Of a stretch of DNA of 64,000 nucleotides, positions 37,815 to 46,426 are shown piece after piece. The translations under genes and the position numbers were made by a program. Source of the stretch: Nitrospirota bacterium (GTDB lineage: Bacteria > Nitrospirota > Thermodesulfovibrionia > Thermodesulfovibrionales > UBA9159); the NCBI GenBank assembly GCA_021790195.1, contig JAJYIF010000008.1:62001-126000 (forward strand), given 5' to 3'. Each line of letters starts with the position of its first letter. Positions within the stretch are counted from its first letter, which is position 1. Under the pieces are notes generated by a model. The model made no database searches, was not told the DNA's origin, and saw only the letters and a list, made by a program, of their open reading frames with translations.

Positions 37815-39557
37815 CTACTTCCCGCTTCTGAGGGTGAGCATCAACGTTGTCCCTTTTCCCTCCTGACTCTGGGCCTCTATACTCCCGCCGTGGTCTTCGA
37901 TTATCTTCTTGCATATCGGCAGACCCAGTCCAGTCCCCTCCTTTTTCGTTGTGAAGAAAGGATCGAATATCCTTTCGAGGTCCTGTTCCCTGATCCCGGC
38001 GCCATTGTCTTTTATAAGGATTCTTATAAGGCTGCCCGCTTTTTCGGAAGCTATGGTGACCTGTGTACTGCCTGCGCCCAGCGCGTTATCCAGGAGGTTC
38101 AGGAAGACCTGGAACAGTTTATCCTTGTCGGCCCTGATGGTCGCGAGGGGCGGCGCCTTGATCGACAAATTCACCTTGTTGTCTTTGGCCTTGCAGTATT
38201 CCTTCAGTTCGGCCATCAGAGCGCCCAGGCTGACATCCGTAATGTTGAGGGCCGAGGGCTTTCCGTACAGGAGAAGCTCGTCCACCAGATTTCTCATCCT
38301 TGAGGTTTCTTTAAGGAGCGCGCCCAGGAGAGTCTGGTGCTGTTCATGCTCGATCTCTCTCTCGAGCAGCTGCGCAATGGATTGAATGGCAAAAAGGGGG
38401 TTTCTGATCTCATGCGCCACGCCCGAGATTATCTTCCCCATGGACTCGAAGTGGTGCTTCTTCCTCACCTCTGACTGGAGCTCCTTAATCTCGGTCAGGT
38501 CGCGGAATACCGTTACGATGCCCTGTTCGCTTCCGTTCTTATCGAAAAGCGGAGAGTTCGTAAATCCGATGGGTGTGGGGACCCCGTCTCTCAGTACCAC
38601 CGTCACTTCTCTGCCTATCTCGCTCCCGACGACCAGCATCTCTTTTGTCTCGGGATATACCTCGACTATCTTCCGCCCGACGATGGTCTCGCCGGACAGC
38701 TTTAATATGTCGGACCCGGCCTGGTTTATCCTCATCACAGTGCCTCTCTTATCAAGGACCGCGACCCCGCTCATGGTGCAATCGAATATGGCGTCCGAAA
38801 GTTCGTTGTGGTCTTTGAGGTTCCCGTAGATCCTTGTCCCGTCCTCTATCTTCTCCATCATCTGGTTGAAGGCGACCGCCAGAGAACCGAGCTCGTCGTT
38901 TCTGTCCATATCGATCCTGTGCCCGAGGTCGCCGTCTCTTATCTTCTCCGTGCCTTCCTTCAGGACCAAAAGGGGCTTCGAGATCATCCTCCTTATTGTG
39001 AAAACAAGTCCTGCGCCGCTCAATAGGGCGGTAAGAGCGGCAAAGACCGCGATGCCTTCCGCTGTACTGCCGACTTCCTTTTCCGCGCCGGCGGTGGGGA
39101 TTCTGACAGCAACGACCCCTCGCACCCTGTCCTGGGAGCCGTGACAGGCATAACACTCCTTTTCATTGAAAAGTGGTTTCAGGAATATGAGGCTCCCAGG
39201 GGCTTGGACCGTCGTCTCCTCGGCCGAGGAGATCAGATCGAGAGGTACGCTCCAGTCTATGTCGCCGTAAGCCCTGGAGCCGTCGGTGCGGAAGATGGCT
39301 GTCTGTATGCCGTCTTCGCTGTCGTATTTGCCGAGCATCTGCCTGACGATCGCCGGGTCCTTTTCGAGCATCGCGCCCCTAAGACTCCTGGTTATGGAAT
39401 CGGCCAGGAGAGAGGATTTTTCGCGGTTGAATTTCATGAGGACGTTCCTCTCCCTTCTCACGACGAGATAGGTGAGGGTCCCGAATGAAAGAAAGACGCC
39501 TATGAGAAGAAAGGCGAGCAGACGGGCGCCCAGCCTTGAATTAATAAACGTCACCAC
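37815..39557 (-). CDS. Membrane histidine kinase with periplasmic c-type heme motif
   Basis: 580 residues. TM1 is at about 11-33 and TM2 at about 168-187. The periplasmic sensor between them has Cys-Tyr-Ala-Cys-His at 135-139, a covalent c-heme site. HAMP covers about 188-240, PAS about 250-360, and the phospho-acceptor His382 (Val-Ala-His-Glu-Ile-Arg-Asn-Pro-Leu) lies in HisKA. The ATPase domain has Asn-Leu-Leu-Asp-Asn-Ala, Asp-Asn-Gly-Ala-Gly-Ile and Gly-Thr-Gly-Leu-Gly-Leu. The heme motif suggests sensing of redox state or a gas ligand. No cognate regulator is adjacent. Confidence 0.93.
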   Translation of the reverse strand: MVTFINSRLGARLLAFLLIGVFLSFGTLTYLVVRRERNVLMKFNREKSSLLADSITRSLRGAMLEKDPAIVRQMLGKYDSEDGIQTAIFRTDGSRAYGDIDWSVPLDLISSAEETTVQAPGSLIFLKPLFNEKECYACHGSQDRVRGVVAVRIPTAGAEKEVGSTAEGIAVFAALTALLSGAGLVFTIRRMISKPLLVLKEGTEKIRDGDLGHRIDMDRNDELGSLAVAFNQMMEKIEDGTRIYGNLKDHNELSDAIFDCTMSGVAVLDKRGTVMRINQAGSDILKLSGETIVGRKIVEVYPETKEMLVVGSEIGREVTVVLRDGVPTPIGFTNSPLFDKNGSEQGIVTVFRDLTEIKELQSEVRKKHHFESMGKIISGVAHEIRNPLFAIQSIAQLLEREIEHEQHQTLLGALLKETSRMRNLVDELLLYGKPSALNITDVSLGALMAELKEYCKAKDNKVNLSIKAPPLATIRADKDKLFQVFLNLLDNALGAGSTQVTIASEKAGSLIRILIKDNGAGIREQDLERIFDPFFTTKKEGTGLGLPICKKIIEDHGGSIEAQSQEGKGTTLMLTLRSGK

Positions 39558-39686
39558 CCCGTTTCACCACGAATGAAGAACCCCGCAGCAAGCTGCGAAG
39601 AATGCGCTCGCTATTCGATTCTGAAAGACTATATAACAATTGCGGATGCGCCTCCGACATCTGCAAGGAAACACGAGCTTACCGGA

Positions 39687-40004
39687 CTACCTCCTGCCCT
39701 TCAATAGGTCATTCACCCATGAAAACGCGGCGGCGGCAGTCGGAAACCCTACGGTATTTATGAGGAGCGCAATCGAATGATAGACCTCCTCACGTGACGC
39801 GCCGGCTTGAATGGCCCGTCTGGCATGGGAGTGCACCCCGCCCTCGGAATGCATCGCAACACAGGCTGCAAGCTGCATGAGATTGGCAGTCTTGGCGTCG
39901 ATAGGGCCGGAGTCCTTCGCGAGCTTGCCGGCCTCCTCATGGGCCTTCATGAGCCCGGCAAATTTCTTCTGAATCATCGTGTAATTTCTGGGATATTTCG
40001 GCAT
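39687..40004 (-). CDS. Carboxymuconolactone decarboxylase/AhpD-like protein
   Basis: 105 residues from the ATG at 40004, with AAGGAGGG five bases upstream. The pattern is the small helical AhpD-like fold: Leu-Met-Gln-Leu-Ala-Ala-Cys-Val-Ala-Met-His, then His-Ser-His-Ala-Arg-Arg-Ala and Ala-Gly-Ala-Ser-Arg-Glu-Glu-Val. It lacks the paired CxxC of AhpD peroxidase reductants, keeping one Cys and several His. So it may bind a metal or substrate rather than act as a disulfide reductase. Confidence 0.82.
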   Translation of the reverse strand: MPKYPRNYTMIQKKFAGLMKAHEEAGKLAKDSGPIDAKTANLMQLAACVAMHSEGGVHSHARRAIQAGASREEVYHSIALLINTVGFPTAAAAFSWVNDLLKGRR

Positions 40005-40118
40005 TTTCACCCTCCTTCTTTAAGGATATACGCACTGAACAAAAAGGTTAAACAGGTCAAAGAGTTCAAAAAGGTCAAATGATCTTCGTGACCTATTCAG
40101 CCTTTTTGGACTCATTTC

Positions 40119-40706
40119 TTAGTAATGCTTCTTGAGTTCAAGGAGAACCTGTTTCGCCACGTTCTTCAGGGTCTCGAAGACACCGCGGCCGGTCATGGCG
40201 ACCGCCTCGAAAAAAGGTATGCCGTTCGGATTCAATATCGAGTTCATCTCTTCAAGAGGCGCGACATTGGGGAGGTCTCTTTTGTTGTGCTGGACCGTGA
40301 AGGGAAGCTTTTCGAGCTCGTAACCCTGCTCGGCGAGATTGATCTTCAAGTCTTCGAGGCTCTCTATATTGGCTTCCATGCGCTCTATTTGCGAATCTGC
40401 AACGAAGACTACCCCGTCGACGCCTTTCAGGATGAGCTTCCTGCTTGCTGCGTAAAAGACCTGGCCGGGAACGGTATACAGATGGAACCTGACCCTGAAG
40501 CCCCTGATGTCCCCGAGGGCCAGCGGGAGGAAATCGAAAAAGAGCGTCCGCTCCGTCTCGGTGGCCAAAGATATAAGCTTGCCTTTCTGGTCGGGGTTGG
40601 TCTTGCGGTAAATGTACTGGAGGTTGGTCGTCTTTCCGCACAAACCGGGGCCGTAATAGACTATTTTACAGTTTATCTCGCGGGAGGAGTAATTTATAAA
40701 AGACAC
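40119..40706 (-). CDS. mglA: MglA-type small Ras-like GTPase
   Basis: 195 residues. The P-loop Gly-Pro-Gly-Leu-Cys-Gly-Lys-Thr-Thr is at 19-27, Thr-Val-Pro-Gly-Gln replaces the usual Asp-x-x-Gly-Gln, and the base-specificity motif is Asn-Lys-Arg-Asp. These are MglA features. MglA with its activator MglB sets cell polarity and drives motility in Myxococcus. It lies 12 bases after the mglB-like gene. Confidence 0.92.
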   Translation of the reverse strand: MSFINYSSREINCKIVYYGPGLCGKTTNLQYIYRKTNPDQKGKLISLATETERTLFFDFLPLALGDIRGFRVRFHLYTVPGQVFYAASRKLILKGVDGVVFVADSQIERMEANIESLEDLKINLAEQGYELEKLPFTVQHNKRDLPNVAPLEEMNSILNPNGIPFFEAVAMTGRGVFETLKNVAKQVLLELKKHY

Positions 40707-40718
40707 TTCAAACCGTAC

Positions 40719-41213
40719 CTATCTGAAAAGATTGTCAATGTCCTCATCGCTTATCTCCGCGAAGGGAGACTCCTCGAGTCTTCCTTCGGCCTTTTCCTTC
40801 TCAGCCTTGGAAGATATCTCGTCGAATATTCTCGTGAGGGCCTCGGACGCCTTCTTCACCCTCAGCCTTACGAGTCCAAGCGACGATCTCTGGTCGAAGA
40901 TTACCACCAGGATGACCCTTTGACCGATGAGGGATATATGGATATTGTCCTTTTCACCTTCGTGAAAAAGGATCGTGAACTCTCTTTCGCCCAGGAGCCT
41001 CGCTATCCCCCCGGTCGCGGCAATGTTGCCGGCGGTGAGGGAGGCGAGGGCTGTCGTGTCTATGTTATGCGTATCTCCGGCGGAAGCGATGAGCTGCCCG
41101 TTCTTATCGACGAGAAACAGGACCTTTGCATTGGCCTGCTGATGAAGTTTCTGGAGCTCCTCGTCAATGCGCGTGAACTCCTCTTCATACATCACAAGAT
41201 CAAATTCTGCCAT
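40719..41213 (-). CDS. MglB-like Roadblock/LC7 protein
   Basis: 164 residues with a Roadblock fold (Phe-Leu-Val-Asp-Lys-Asn-Gly-Gln-Leu-Ile-Ala; Leu-Thr-Ala-Gly-Asn-Ile-Ala-Ala; Val-Ile-Phe-Asp-Gln). It has a helical tail of about 30 charged residues ending in Asp-Asp-Leu-Phe-Arg. As the partner upstream of MglA it is a probable GTPase-activating protein. The pair sits below the por operon and could share a transcript with it. Confidence 0.9.
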   Translation of the reverse strand: MAEFDLVMYEEEFTRIDEELQKLHQQANAKVLFLVDKNGQLIASAGDTHNIDTTALASLTAGNIAATGGIARLLGEREFTILFHEGEKDNIHISLIGQRVILVVIFDQRSSLGLVRLRVKKASEALTRIFDEISSKAEKEKAEGRLEESPFAEISDEDIDNLFR

Positions 41214-41287
41214 GTCGCTCCTCTACGGAATATAGACAAAAATAGCACATAACTATCTTTATATCAACACCCCCGTCCGGGATCGGA

Positions 41288-42220
41288 CTACTCGCTTCCA
41301 GCTTCTTTCCTGAGTCTTTCCCATTCTCTGTCAACTTCTTCCTGGGCGAGCTTGAGAAGCCATTCGTTGCCGGGGGCAAACATGTGCTTGAATCTTCCCT
41401 GCGGCTTGAGAAACTCTTCAATCGGCTTCTTTTCCTTCGGCACGACAGTGATCTTTGTGAACCCTTGTTCCACCTCATAAAGCGGCCAGTAGCATGTCTC
41501 GACCGCCAGCCTTGAAAGGAGTATGGCGTCATCCGTCCGAGACCTCCAGCCCCTGTTGCACGGGGAGATGACATCGATAAACTTGGGTCCCTTTATGTCG
41601 AGCGCCTTCTTGAATTTTGTAATCGCGTCCTTCCAATGCGAAGGCGACGCCTGCGCCACATATGGAATGCCGTGGGCGGCCATAATGCGGGTCAGGTTCT
41701 TCCTCGGCTGGGTCTTGCCCTTAATGACGCTCCCGGCAGGACAGGTAGTGGTGTCGGCCCCTATGGGTGTCGCGCTCGAACGCTGAATGCCCGTATTCAT
41801 ATATGCGCCGTTGTCGTAACATACATACAGCATGTCGTGGCCGCGCTCCGCAGCGCCCGAAAGGCTCTGGAACCCTATATCGTAAGTCCCTCCGTCGCCG
41901 CCGAAAGCCACAAACTTTATCTCCTTGTCGAGTTTCCCCTGCTTCTTGAGCGCGCGGTACATCGTTTCCACCCCGGACAAAGTGGCAGCGGCATTTTCAA
42001 AGGCATTGTGTATCCAGGGAATCTTCCATGCGGTATACTGAGAGATGCATGTGGAGACCTCGAGGCACCCCGTCGCATTGGCCGCGACGATCGGATAGTC
42101 CGAGGCAAGGAGCAGCTGTTTCACAACTATCGGCGCGCCGCAGCCCGAACACATCCTGTGGCCGTGAGTAAGGAGGTCTTCCTTTTTCGAAAGCTCTTTA
42201 AGCGTCAGTGTCGTTGCCAT
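41288..42220 (-). CDS. porB: 2-oxoacid (pyruvate):ferredoxin oxidoreductase beta subunit
   Basis: 310 residues. The TPP/Mg site is Gly-Gly-Asp-Gly-Gly with the Asn about 30 residues later (Tyr-Asp-Asn-Gly-Ala-Tyr). Cysteines for a 4Fe-4S cluster are visible at Cys-Ser-Gly-Cys near residue 22, at Cys-Leu-Glu near 50, and at Ser-Pro-Cys-Asn near 215. It works with porA, porC and porD to convert pyruvate to acetyl-CoA and reduce ferredoxin. It is last of the four-gene operon. Confidence 0.95.
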   Translation of the reverse strand: MATTLTLKELSKKEDLLTHGHRMCSGCGAPIVVKQLLLASDYPIVAANATGCLEVSTCISQYTAWKIPWIHNAFENAAATLSGVETMYRALKKQGKLDKEIKFVAFGGDGGTYDIGFQSLSGAAERGHDMLYVCYDNGAYMNTGIQRSSATPIGADTTTCPAGSVIKGKTQPRKNLTRIMAAHGIPYVAQASPSHWKDAITKFKKALDIKGPKFIDVISPCNRGWRSRTDDAILLSRLAVETCYWPLYEVEQGFTKITVVPKEKKPIEEFLKPQGRFKHMFAPGNEWLLKLAQEEVDREWERLRKEAGSE

Positions 42221-42221
42221 G

Positions 42222-43400
42222 TTATTCCCTCACTCCTATATATTCCTTATGGGTTTTCACCTTGCCTCCCTTTACGATGTCATTGAGCTCATTCAAGACC
42301 GTCTCGGCATGTTCCGGAAGGAAGTCCCTCCCGCCGAGTCCGTATATCTTGTTGATGAGCGCAGGTTTATTACCGTTCATCATGAAGGCGGAGGCTATCT
42401 CCATATAAAGCGGTCCGAACCCTCCGAACGAATCGGCCCTGTCCATAACGCAGACTGCCTTGGCGCTTTTCAGGGCGTCCGCCACTTCGCCGTACGGAAA
42501 CGGCCTAAAGAGTCTCGGCTTGAGCAGACCCGCCTTTATTCCCTTTTCCCGGAACTCATCCACGACGTCCTTTGCCGTACCAGCAGCGGAGTTCAGGATA
42601 ACAAGCGCGATATCGGCGTCATCGAGCCTGTAGGACTCGAAAAGACCGTATCTGCGCCCGGAGATCTTCTCGAAGTCCGATGCAACGTCGAGGACCACTT
42701 TGCTCGCCTTTGTCATGACCTCATGCTGCGCCCTCTTATATTCCATGTAAAGATCAGGCAGTATCAAAGGGCCATAGCTCACGGGATGCTCCACATCCAG
42801 AAGTGGATAGACCTGCTTGTACTCACCGACGAATTTCTTTACCGGCTCGTCTTCCATATACTCTATACGCTCTATGGAATGGCTTATTATGAAGCCGTCC
42901 AGACAAACCATGACCGGAAGCCTTATGTCCAGATGCTCTGCGATTCTGAAGGCCTGAATGGTATTGTCGTAAGCGTCCTGTGCGTTCTCCGAGTAAAGCT
43001 GTATCCAGCCCGAGTCCCTTGCGCCCATGGTATCAGAGTGGTCACCGTGGATGTTCAGGGGAGCGGAAAGGGCCCTGTTAACCACGGGCATGATTATGGG
43101 CATACGGGAGCCTGACGCTATAAACAGGATCTCCCACATTAAAGCGAGTCCCTGAGACGAGGTCGCCGTTATGACCCTTCCTCCTGCGGCAGATGCGCCC
43201 ACGCAAGCGCTCATGGCGCTGTGCTCGCTTTCGACGAGTATCATTTCGGTATCTACCATGCCGTTGGATACGAAACTGGTAAATCTCTGCATAATATCTG
43301 TAGCAGGTGTTATCGGATACGCTGCGCACACATCCGGGTTGACCTGCCTGAGGGCATTCGCCACCGCCTCATTTCCAGTGACCGCGACCACCTTTCCCAT
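42222..43400 (-). CDS. porA: 2-oxoacid (pyruvate):ferredoxin oxidoreductase alpha subunit
   Basis: 392 residues. It has Tyr-Pro-Ile-Thr-Pro-Ala-Thr, the Glu-Ser-Glu-His-Ser-Ala substrate-domain motif, Thr-Ala-Thr-Ser-Ser-Gln-Gly-Leu and Asn-Ile-His-Gly-Asp-His-Ser-Asp, all typical of PorA. It lies one base after the delta-subunit gene and one base before porB. The pyruvate assignment comes from family resemblance; a related 2-oxoacid cannot be excluded. Confidence 0.95.
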   Translation of the reverse strand: MGKVVAVTGNEAVANALRQVNPDVCAAYPITPATDIMQRFTSFVSNGMVDTEMILVESEHSAMSACVGASAAGGRVITATSSQGLALMWEILFIASGSRMPIIMPVVNRALSAPLNIHGDHSDTMGARDSGWIQLYSENAQDAYDNTIQAFRIAEHLDIRLPVMVCLDGFIISHSIERIEYMEDEPVKKFVGEYKQVYPLLDVEHPVSYGPLILPDLYMEYKRAQHEVMTKASKVVLDVASDFEKISGRRYGLFESYRLDDADIALVILNSAAGTAKDVVDEFREKGIKAGLLKPRLFRPFPYGEVADALKSAKAVCVMDRADSFGGFGPLYMEIASAFMMNGNKPALINKIYGLGGRDFLPEHAETVLNELNDIVKGGKVKTHKEYIGVRE

Positions 43401-43694
43401 CTATTTGCCCTCCTCTTCCATTACGATCGCCTTCTTGCCCTTCTTGCCGGGGCATTCAAGGGCGCAGATACCGCAGCCCTTGCAATAATCGTAATCGTAC
43501 TCTCCCCTTTTCCCGTCCTTAACCTTGATGGACATGTCCGGACAGTACATCCAGCAGAACAGACATTGTATGCAATTCTCGGCCAGCCATACCGGCCTGA
43601 ACGACCGCCATGAGCCCGTCTTAAACTCCGCCGCGCTGCCGGCCTCCGTGACAACGGCGCCGGGCGGGAGATCTTTCCAGCCCTTAAGTTTCAT
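43401..43694 (-). CDS. porD: 2-oxoacid:ferredoxin oxidoreductase delta (ferredoxin) subunit
   Basis: 97 residues with two 4Fe-4S motifs in the C-terminal half: Cys-Ile-Gln-Cys-Leu-Phe-Cys-Trp-Met-Tyr-Cys-Pro and Cys-Lys-Gly-Cys-Gly-Ile-Cys-Ala-Leu-Glu-Cys-Pro. It passes electrons from the catalytic subunits to ferredoxin. Its start overlaps the porC stop by four bases. Confidence 0.94.
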   Translation of the reverse strand: MKLKGWKDLPPGAVVTEAGSAAEFKTGSWRSFRPVWLAENCIQCLFCWMYCPDMSIKVKDGKRGEYDYDYCKGCGICALECPGKKGKKAIVMEEEGK

Positions 43695-44266
43695 CCTTCC
43701 TTTACCTCCTCATAACCCCTCTTGGTTGCCTCAAGGTTGCCGTCGATTATCTTTTGAGCGAACTTCTTGCCGAAGCTCTTCCTCACGTCCTCAAGAAGCG
43801 CATCAAGACCGACAATCGCAGTTGCCTTGGACACTGCGCCGAGCATGGGCGCATTGGGGAGAGCTCTTCCGAAACACTCAATGGCTATTTTCGTCGCATC
43901 GAGCGTATACACCTTCTGCTTTGCAGACAGCTTGAGCTTTGCCCGCATATAGGACGGATCCTTAGCAGTATTGATGATGAATATAGTGTCTTCTTTCGCT
44001 CCCTCGGCAACGTTGACGCCGTCAAGCAGTGTAGCGTCTGCGATTGCGACGACGTTAGGATGGAGAACGGGACAGTGCATGCGGAGCTCCTTGCCGCTTA
44101 CCCTGTTATAAGCCCTCAGAGGCGCTCCTGAGCGCTCGGGGCCGTATTCGGGAAATGCCTGCACGTATCTGCCGCCGCTCAGACACGCGTCCGCGAGAAC
44201 CTTGGCAGCGGTAACTGTACCCTGTCCGCCCCTGCCGTGCCATCTGATTTCGATTGTATCAGCCAT
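43691..44266 (-). CDS. porC: 2-oxoacid:ferredoxin oxidoreductase gamma subunit
   Basis: 191 residues. It starts with the family motif Ile-Arg-Trp-His-Gly-Arg-Gly-Gly-Gln-Gly, followed by Tyr-Val-Gln-Ala-Phe-Pro-Glu-Tyr-Gly-Pro-Glu-Arg-x-Gly-Ala-Pro. It is the first gene of porC-porD-porA-porB. GGAGG lies upstream of the start. The operon is divergent from mqnC, with about 140 bases between them. Confidence 0.94.
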   Translation of the reverse strand: MADTIEIRWHGRGGQGTVTAAKVLADACLSGGRYVQAFPEYGPERSGAPLRAYNRVSGKELRMHCPVLHPNVVAIADATLLDGVNVAEGAKEDTIFIINTAKDPSYMRAKLKLSAKQKVYTLDATKIAIECFGRALPNAPMLGAVSKATAIVGLDALLEDVRKSFGKKFAQKIIDGNLEATKRGYEEVKEG

Positions 44267-44408
44267 GATTTCCTCCGGAAAAGGATTGAGTTAGTATTTT
44301 AGACAACTATTTCCTTCTTTTTCAACAGAAAAGATTCCATTTATTATAAAATAAAAAGCCTTTCCGTTGCGGCGGTAAATTTGTTATAAGGTATTTAAAT
44401 AATCGATT

Positions 44409-45455
44409 ATGAGGATAAACAAGAAAAGGGCTCTCGAGCTTTTCCGTGATGCCGATCTCCTGGCCCTTGGGGAGTCGGCTGACCGTGCCAGAAAGAAGAT
44501 CCACCCGCAGGGGATGGCGACCTTTGTGGTCGACAGAAACATTAACTACACGAACGTCTGCATAAACAAATGCAGGTTCTGTGCCTTTTACCGGGACATA
44601 GACAGCCCTGATGCCTATCTCCTATCTAAGGATGAGCTTTTCCGAAAGATAGAGGAGACTATAGCGCTTGAAGGTACCCAGATACTCCTCCAGGGAGGGC
44701 TTCATCCCGGGCTCACCATCGATTACTACATCGATCTTCTGAAATCCATAAAGGAGAAGTATTCGATAAATATTCATGGCTTCTCTCCGCCCGAGATAGG
44801 CTATCTTGCGGACAAACATGGCCTTACTGTAAGGGAAACCCTCAGGATATTGAGGGAAGCCGGGCTCGATTCTATTCCGGGCGGGGGCGCGGAAATCCTG
44901 TCCGACAGGGTAAGGGAAATACTCAGCCCGAGGAAGATCAGGACAACAGGATGGCTGAAGGTCATGGAAGAGGCGCACAGGCTGGGGATGAGGACAACAG
45001 CTACGATGATGTTCGGAAGTGTGGAAAGACCCGATGACATCGTTGAGCATCTCGACTGCATAAGGAGATTGCAGGACAGGACCGGCGGCTTCACCGCCTT
45101 TATACCCTGGTCGTTCCAGTCCGGAAACACGGAGTTGGCCAGGCGCTCAAAGTCCAGGCTCCGGAGCCCGGCCACCGCCGTGGAATATCTGAGGGTGCTC
45201 GCCCTTTCGAGGATATATCTCGACAATATAGCGAATATCCAGGCGTCATGGGTCACGCAGGGGTTGAAACTTGCGCAGGTCGCCCTCAGGTTCGGCGCCA
45301 ACGATTTCGGCTCCACCATGATCGAGGAGAACGTTGTCGCGTCGACCGGGGTCAGCTATAGTGTCACGAAAGAGGACATAATCAATGCGATCAGGGGCGC
45401 GGGCTTCGGGCCCGCGCAGAGGGACACCTGCTACAACATAATCAGGAAGTTTTGA
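44409..45455 (+). CDS. mqnC: Cyclic dehypoxanthinyl futalosine synthase MqnC
   Basis: 348 residues, a radical-SAM enzyme of the futalosine route to menaquinone. The cluster motif CxxxCxxC is at residues 51-58 (Cys-Ile-Asn-Lys-Cys-Arg-Phe-Cys-Ala-Phe-Tyr). Family pieces include Leu-Leu-Gln-Gly-Gly-Leu-His-Pro, Pro-Gly-Gly-Gly-Ala-Glu-Ile-Leu and Ile-Pro-Trp-Ser-Phe-Gln. MqnC closes the ring of dehypoxanthine futalosine. MqnE shares parts of these motifs, but the Pro-Gly-Gly-Gly-Ala-Glu motif and length fit MqnC better. Confidence 0.9.
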   Translation: MRINKKRALELFRDADLLALGESADRARKKIHPQGMATFVVDRNINYTNVCINKCRFCAFYRDIDSPDAYLLSKDELFRKIEETIALEGTQILLQGGLHPGLTIDYYIDLLKSIKEKYSINIHGFSPPEIGYLADKHGLTVRETLRILREAGLDSIPGGGAEILSDRVREILSPRKIRTTGWLKVMEEAHRLGMRTTATMMFGSVERPDDIVEHLDCIRRLQDRTGGFTAFIPWSFQSGNTELARRSKSRLRSPATAVEYLRVLALSRIYLDNIANIQASWVTQGLKLAQVALRFGANDFGSTMIEENVVASTGVSYSVTKEDIINAIRGAGFGPAQRDTCYNIIRKF

Positions 45456-45473
45456 TTTATAGAGGGAGGAAAC

Positions 45474-46418
45474 ATGTCTGATGCTATCTATGACGTGATT
45501 ATAATCGGCGGGGGGCCGGCGGGTCTCAGCGCGGCCCAGTATTCCGCCCGTTCAAATCTCAAGACAGTTGTGCTCGATAAGTCCCAGACTGCCGGCGCCC
45601 TTGCCTTTGCGAGCAGGATCGAGAATTACCCCGGACTTTGCAGTCCGCTCAGCGGAAAGGAGCTGCTCGACATATTCAGGAAACAGGCGACCGACTTCGG
45701 CGCCGAATATATAGAAAAGCAGGTGGTAGGCACAAGACTCGACGACGAGATAAAGGAAGTCTTCACCATGGACGCGACATACCGGGGCAGGGCGGTCATC
45801 ATAGCCACCGGCAGCATGGGGAGGAAGCCGACGATAAAGGGCGAGGCCGAATTCCTTGGAAGGGGAGTGAGTTATTGCGCCATATGCGACGCCGCCTTTT
45901 ACAGGGGCAAGACCGTATGCGTCATAGGCGATTCCGAAGAGGCGGTTAAGGAGGCAGGGATTCTTGCGAGGTTTGCGGAGACGGTCTATCTTATCTCCCC
46001 TTCGAAGAACCTCAAGGTGGAGGACGATTATCCGACGCTGAAGATACAGAACCTGAAGGTGCTGAGGAGCCACACCGTGACATCCATCGAGGGAGACGAG
46101 ATTGTTCACAAAGTGAGGATGGTGGATGGCGAACGCGGAGAGAGCGAGCTCGCGCTTTCCGGGGTCTTCGTTTATCTCCACGGAAGCAAGCCTATTGTCG
46201 ATTTCCTGGGCGGGACGATCGAGCTTAGCGAAGAGGAATGCATAGTGACCAACAAGATGATGGAATCCTCTATCTCCGGGGTATTTGCCGCAGGCGATGT
46301 CAACTGTGCGGAAGTCAGGCAGGTTGTTATCGCCGCTTCGAACGGCTGCATAGCGGCGCTCTCTGCCGAAAAATACATCCATCACCGGAAAAGACACAAA
46401 TACGACTGGTCGAAGTAG
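45474..46418 (+). CDS. Thioredoxin reductase-like flavoprotein with atypical NADPH domain
   Basis: 314 residues. The FAD site is Ile-Gly-Gly-Gly-Pro-Ala-Gly-Leu-Ser-Ala at 11-20. A redox CxxC (Cys135-Ala-Ile-Cys138) lies where thioredoxin reductases have Cys-Ala-Thr-Cys. Phe-Ala-Ala-Gly-Asp-Val ends the FAD domain. The second dinucleotide motif is degenerate (Ile-Gly-Asp-Ser-Glu-Glu), and I see no His-Arg-Arg NADPH-phosphate motif. It could be a ferredoxin-dependent or otherwise unusual reductase. It follows mqnC by 18 bases with GGAGG. Confidence 0.88.
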   Translation: MSDAIYDVIIIGGGPAGLSAAQYSARSNLKTVVLDKSQTAGALAFASRIENYPGLCSPLSGKELLDIFRKQATDFGAEYIEKQVVGTRLDDEIKEVFTMDATYRGRAVIIATGSMGRKPTIKGEAEFLGRGVSYCAICDAAFYRGKTVCVIGDSEEAVKEAGILARFAETVYLISPSKNLKVEDDYPTLKIQNLKVLRSHTVTSIEGDEIVHKVRMVDGERGESELALSGVFVYLHGSKPIVDFLGGTIELSEEECIVTNKMMESSISGVFAAGDVNCAEVRQVVIAASNGCIAALSAEKYIHHRKRHKYDWSK

Positions 46419-46426
46419 GGCTTTCT

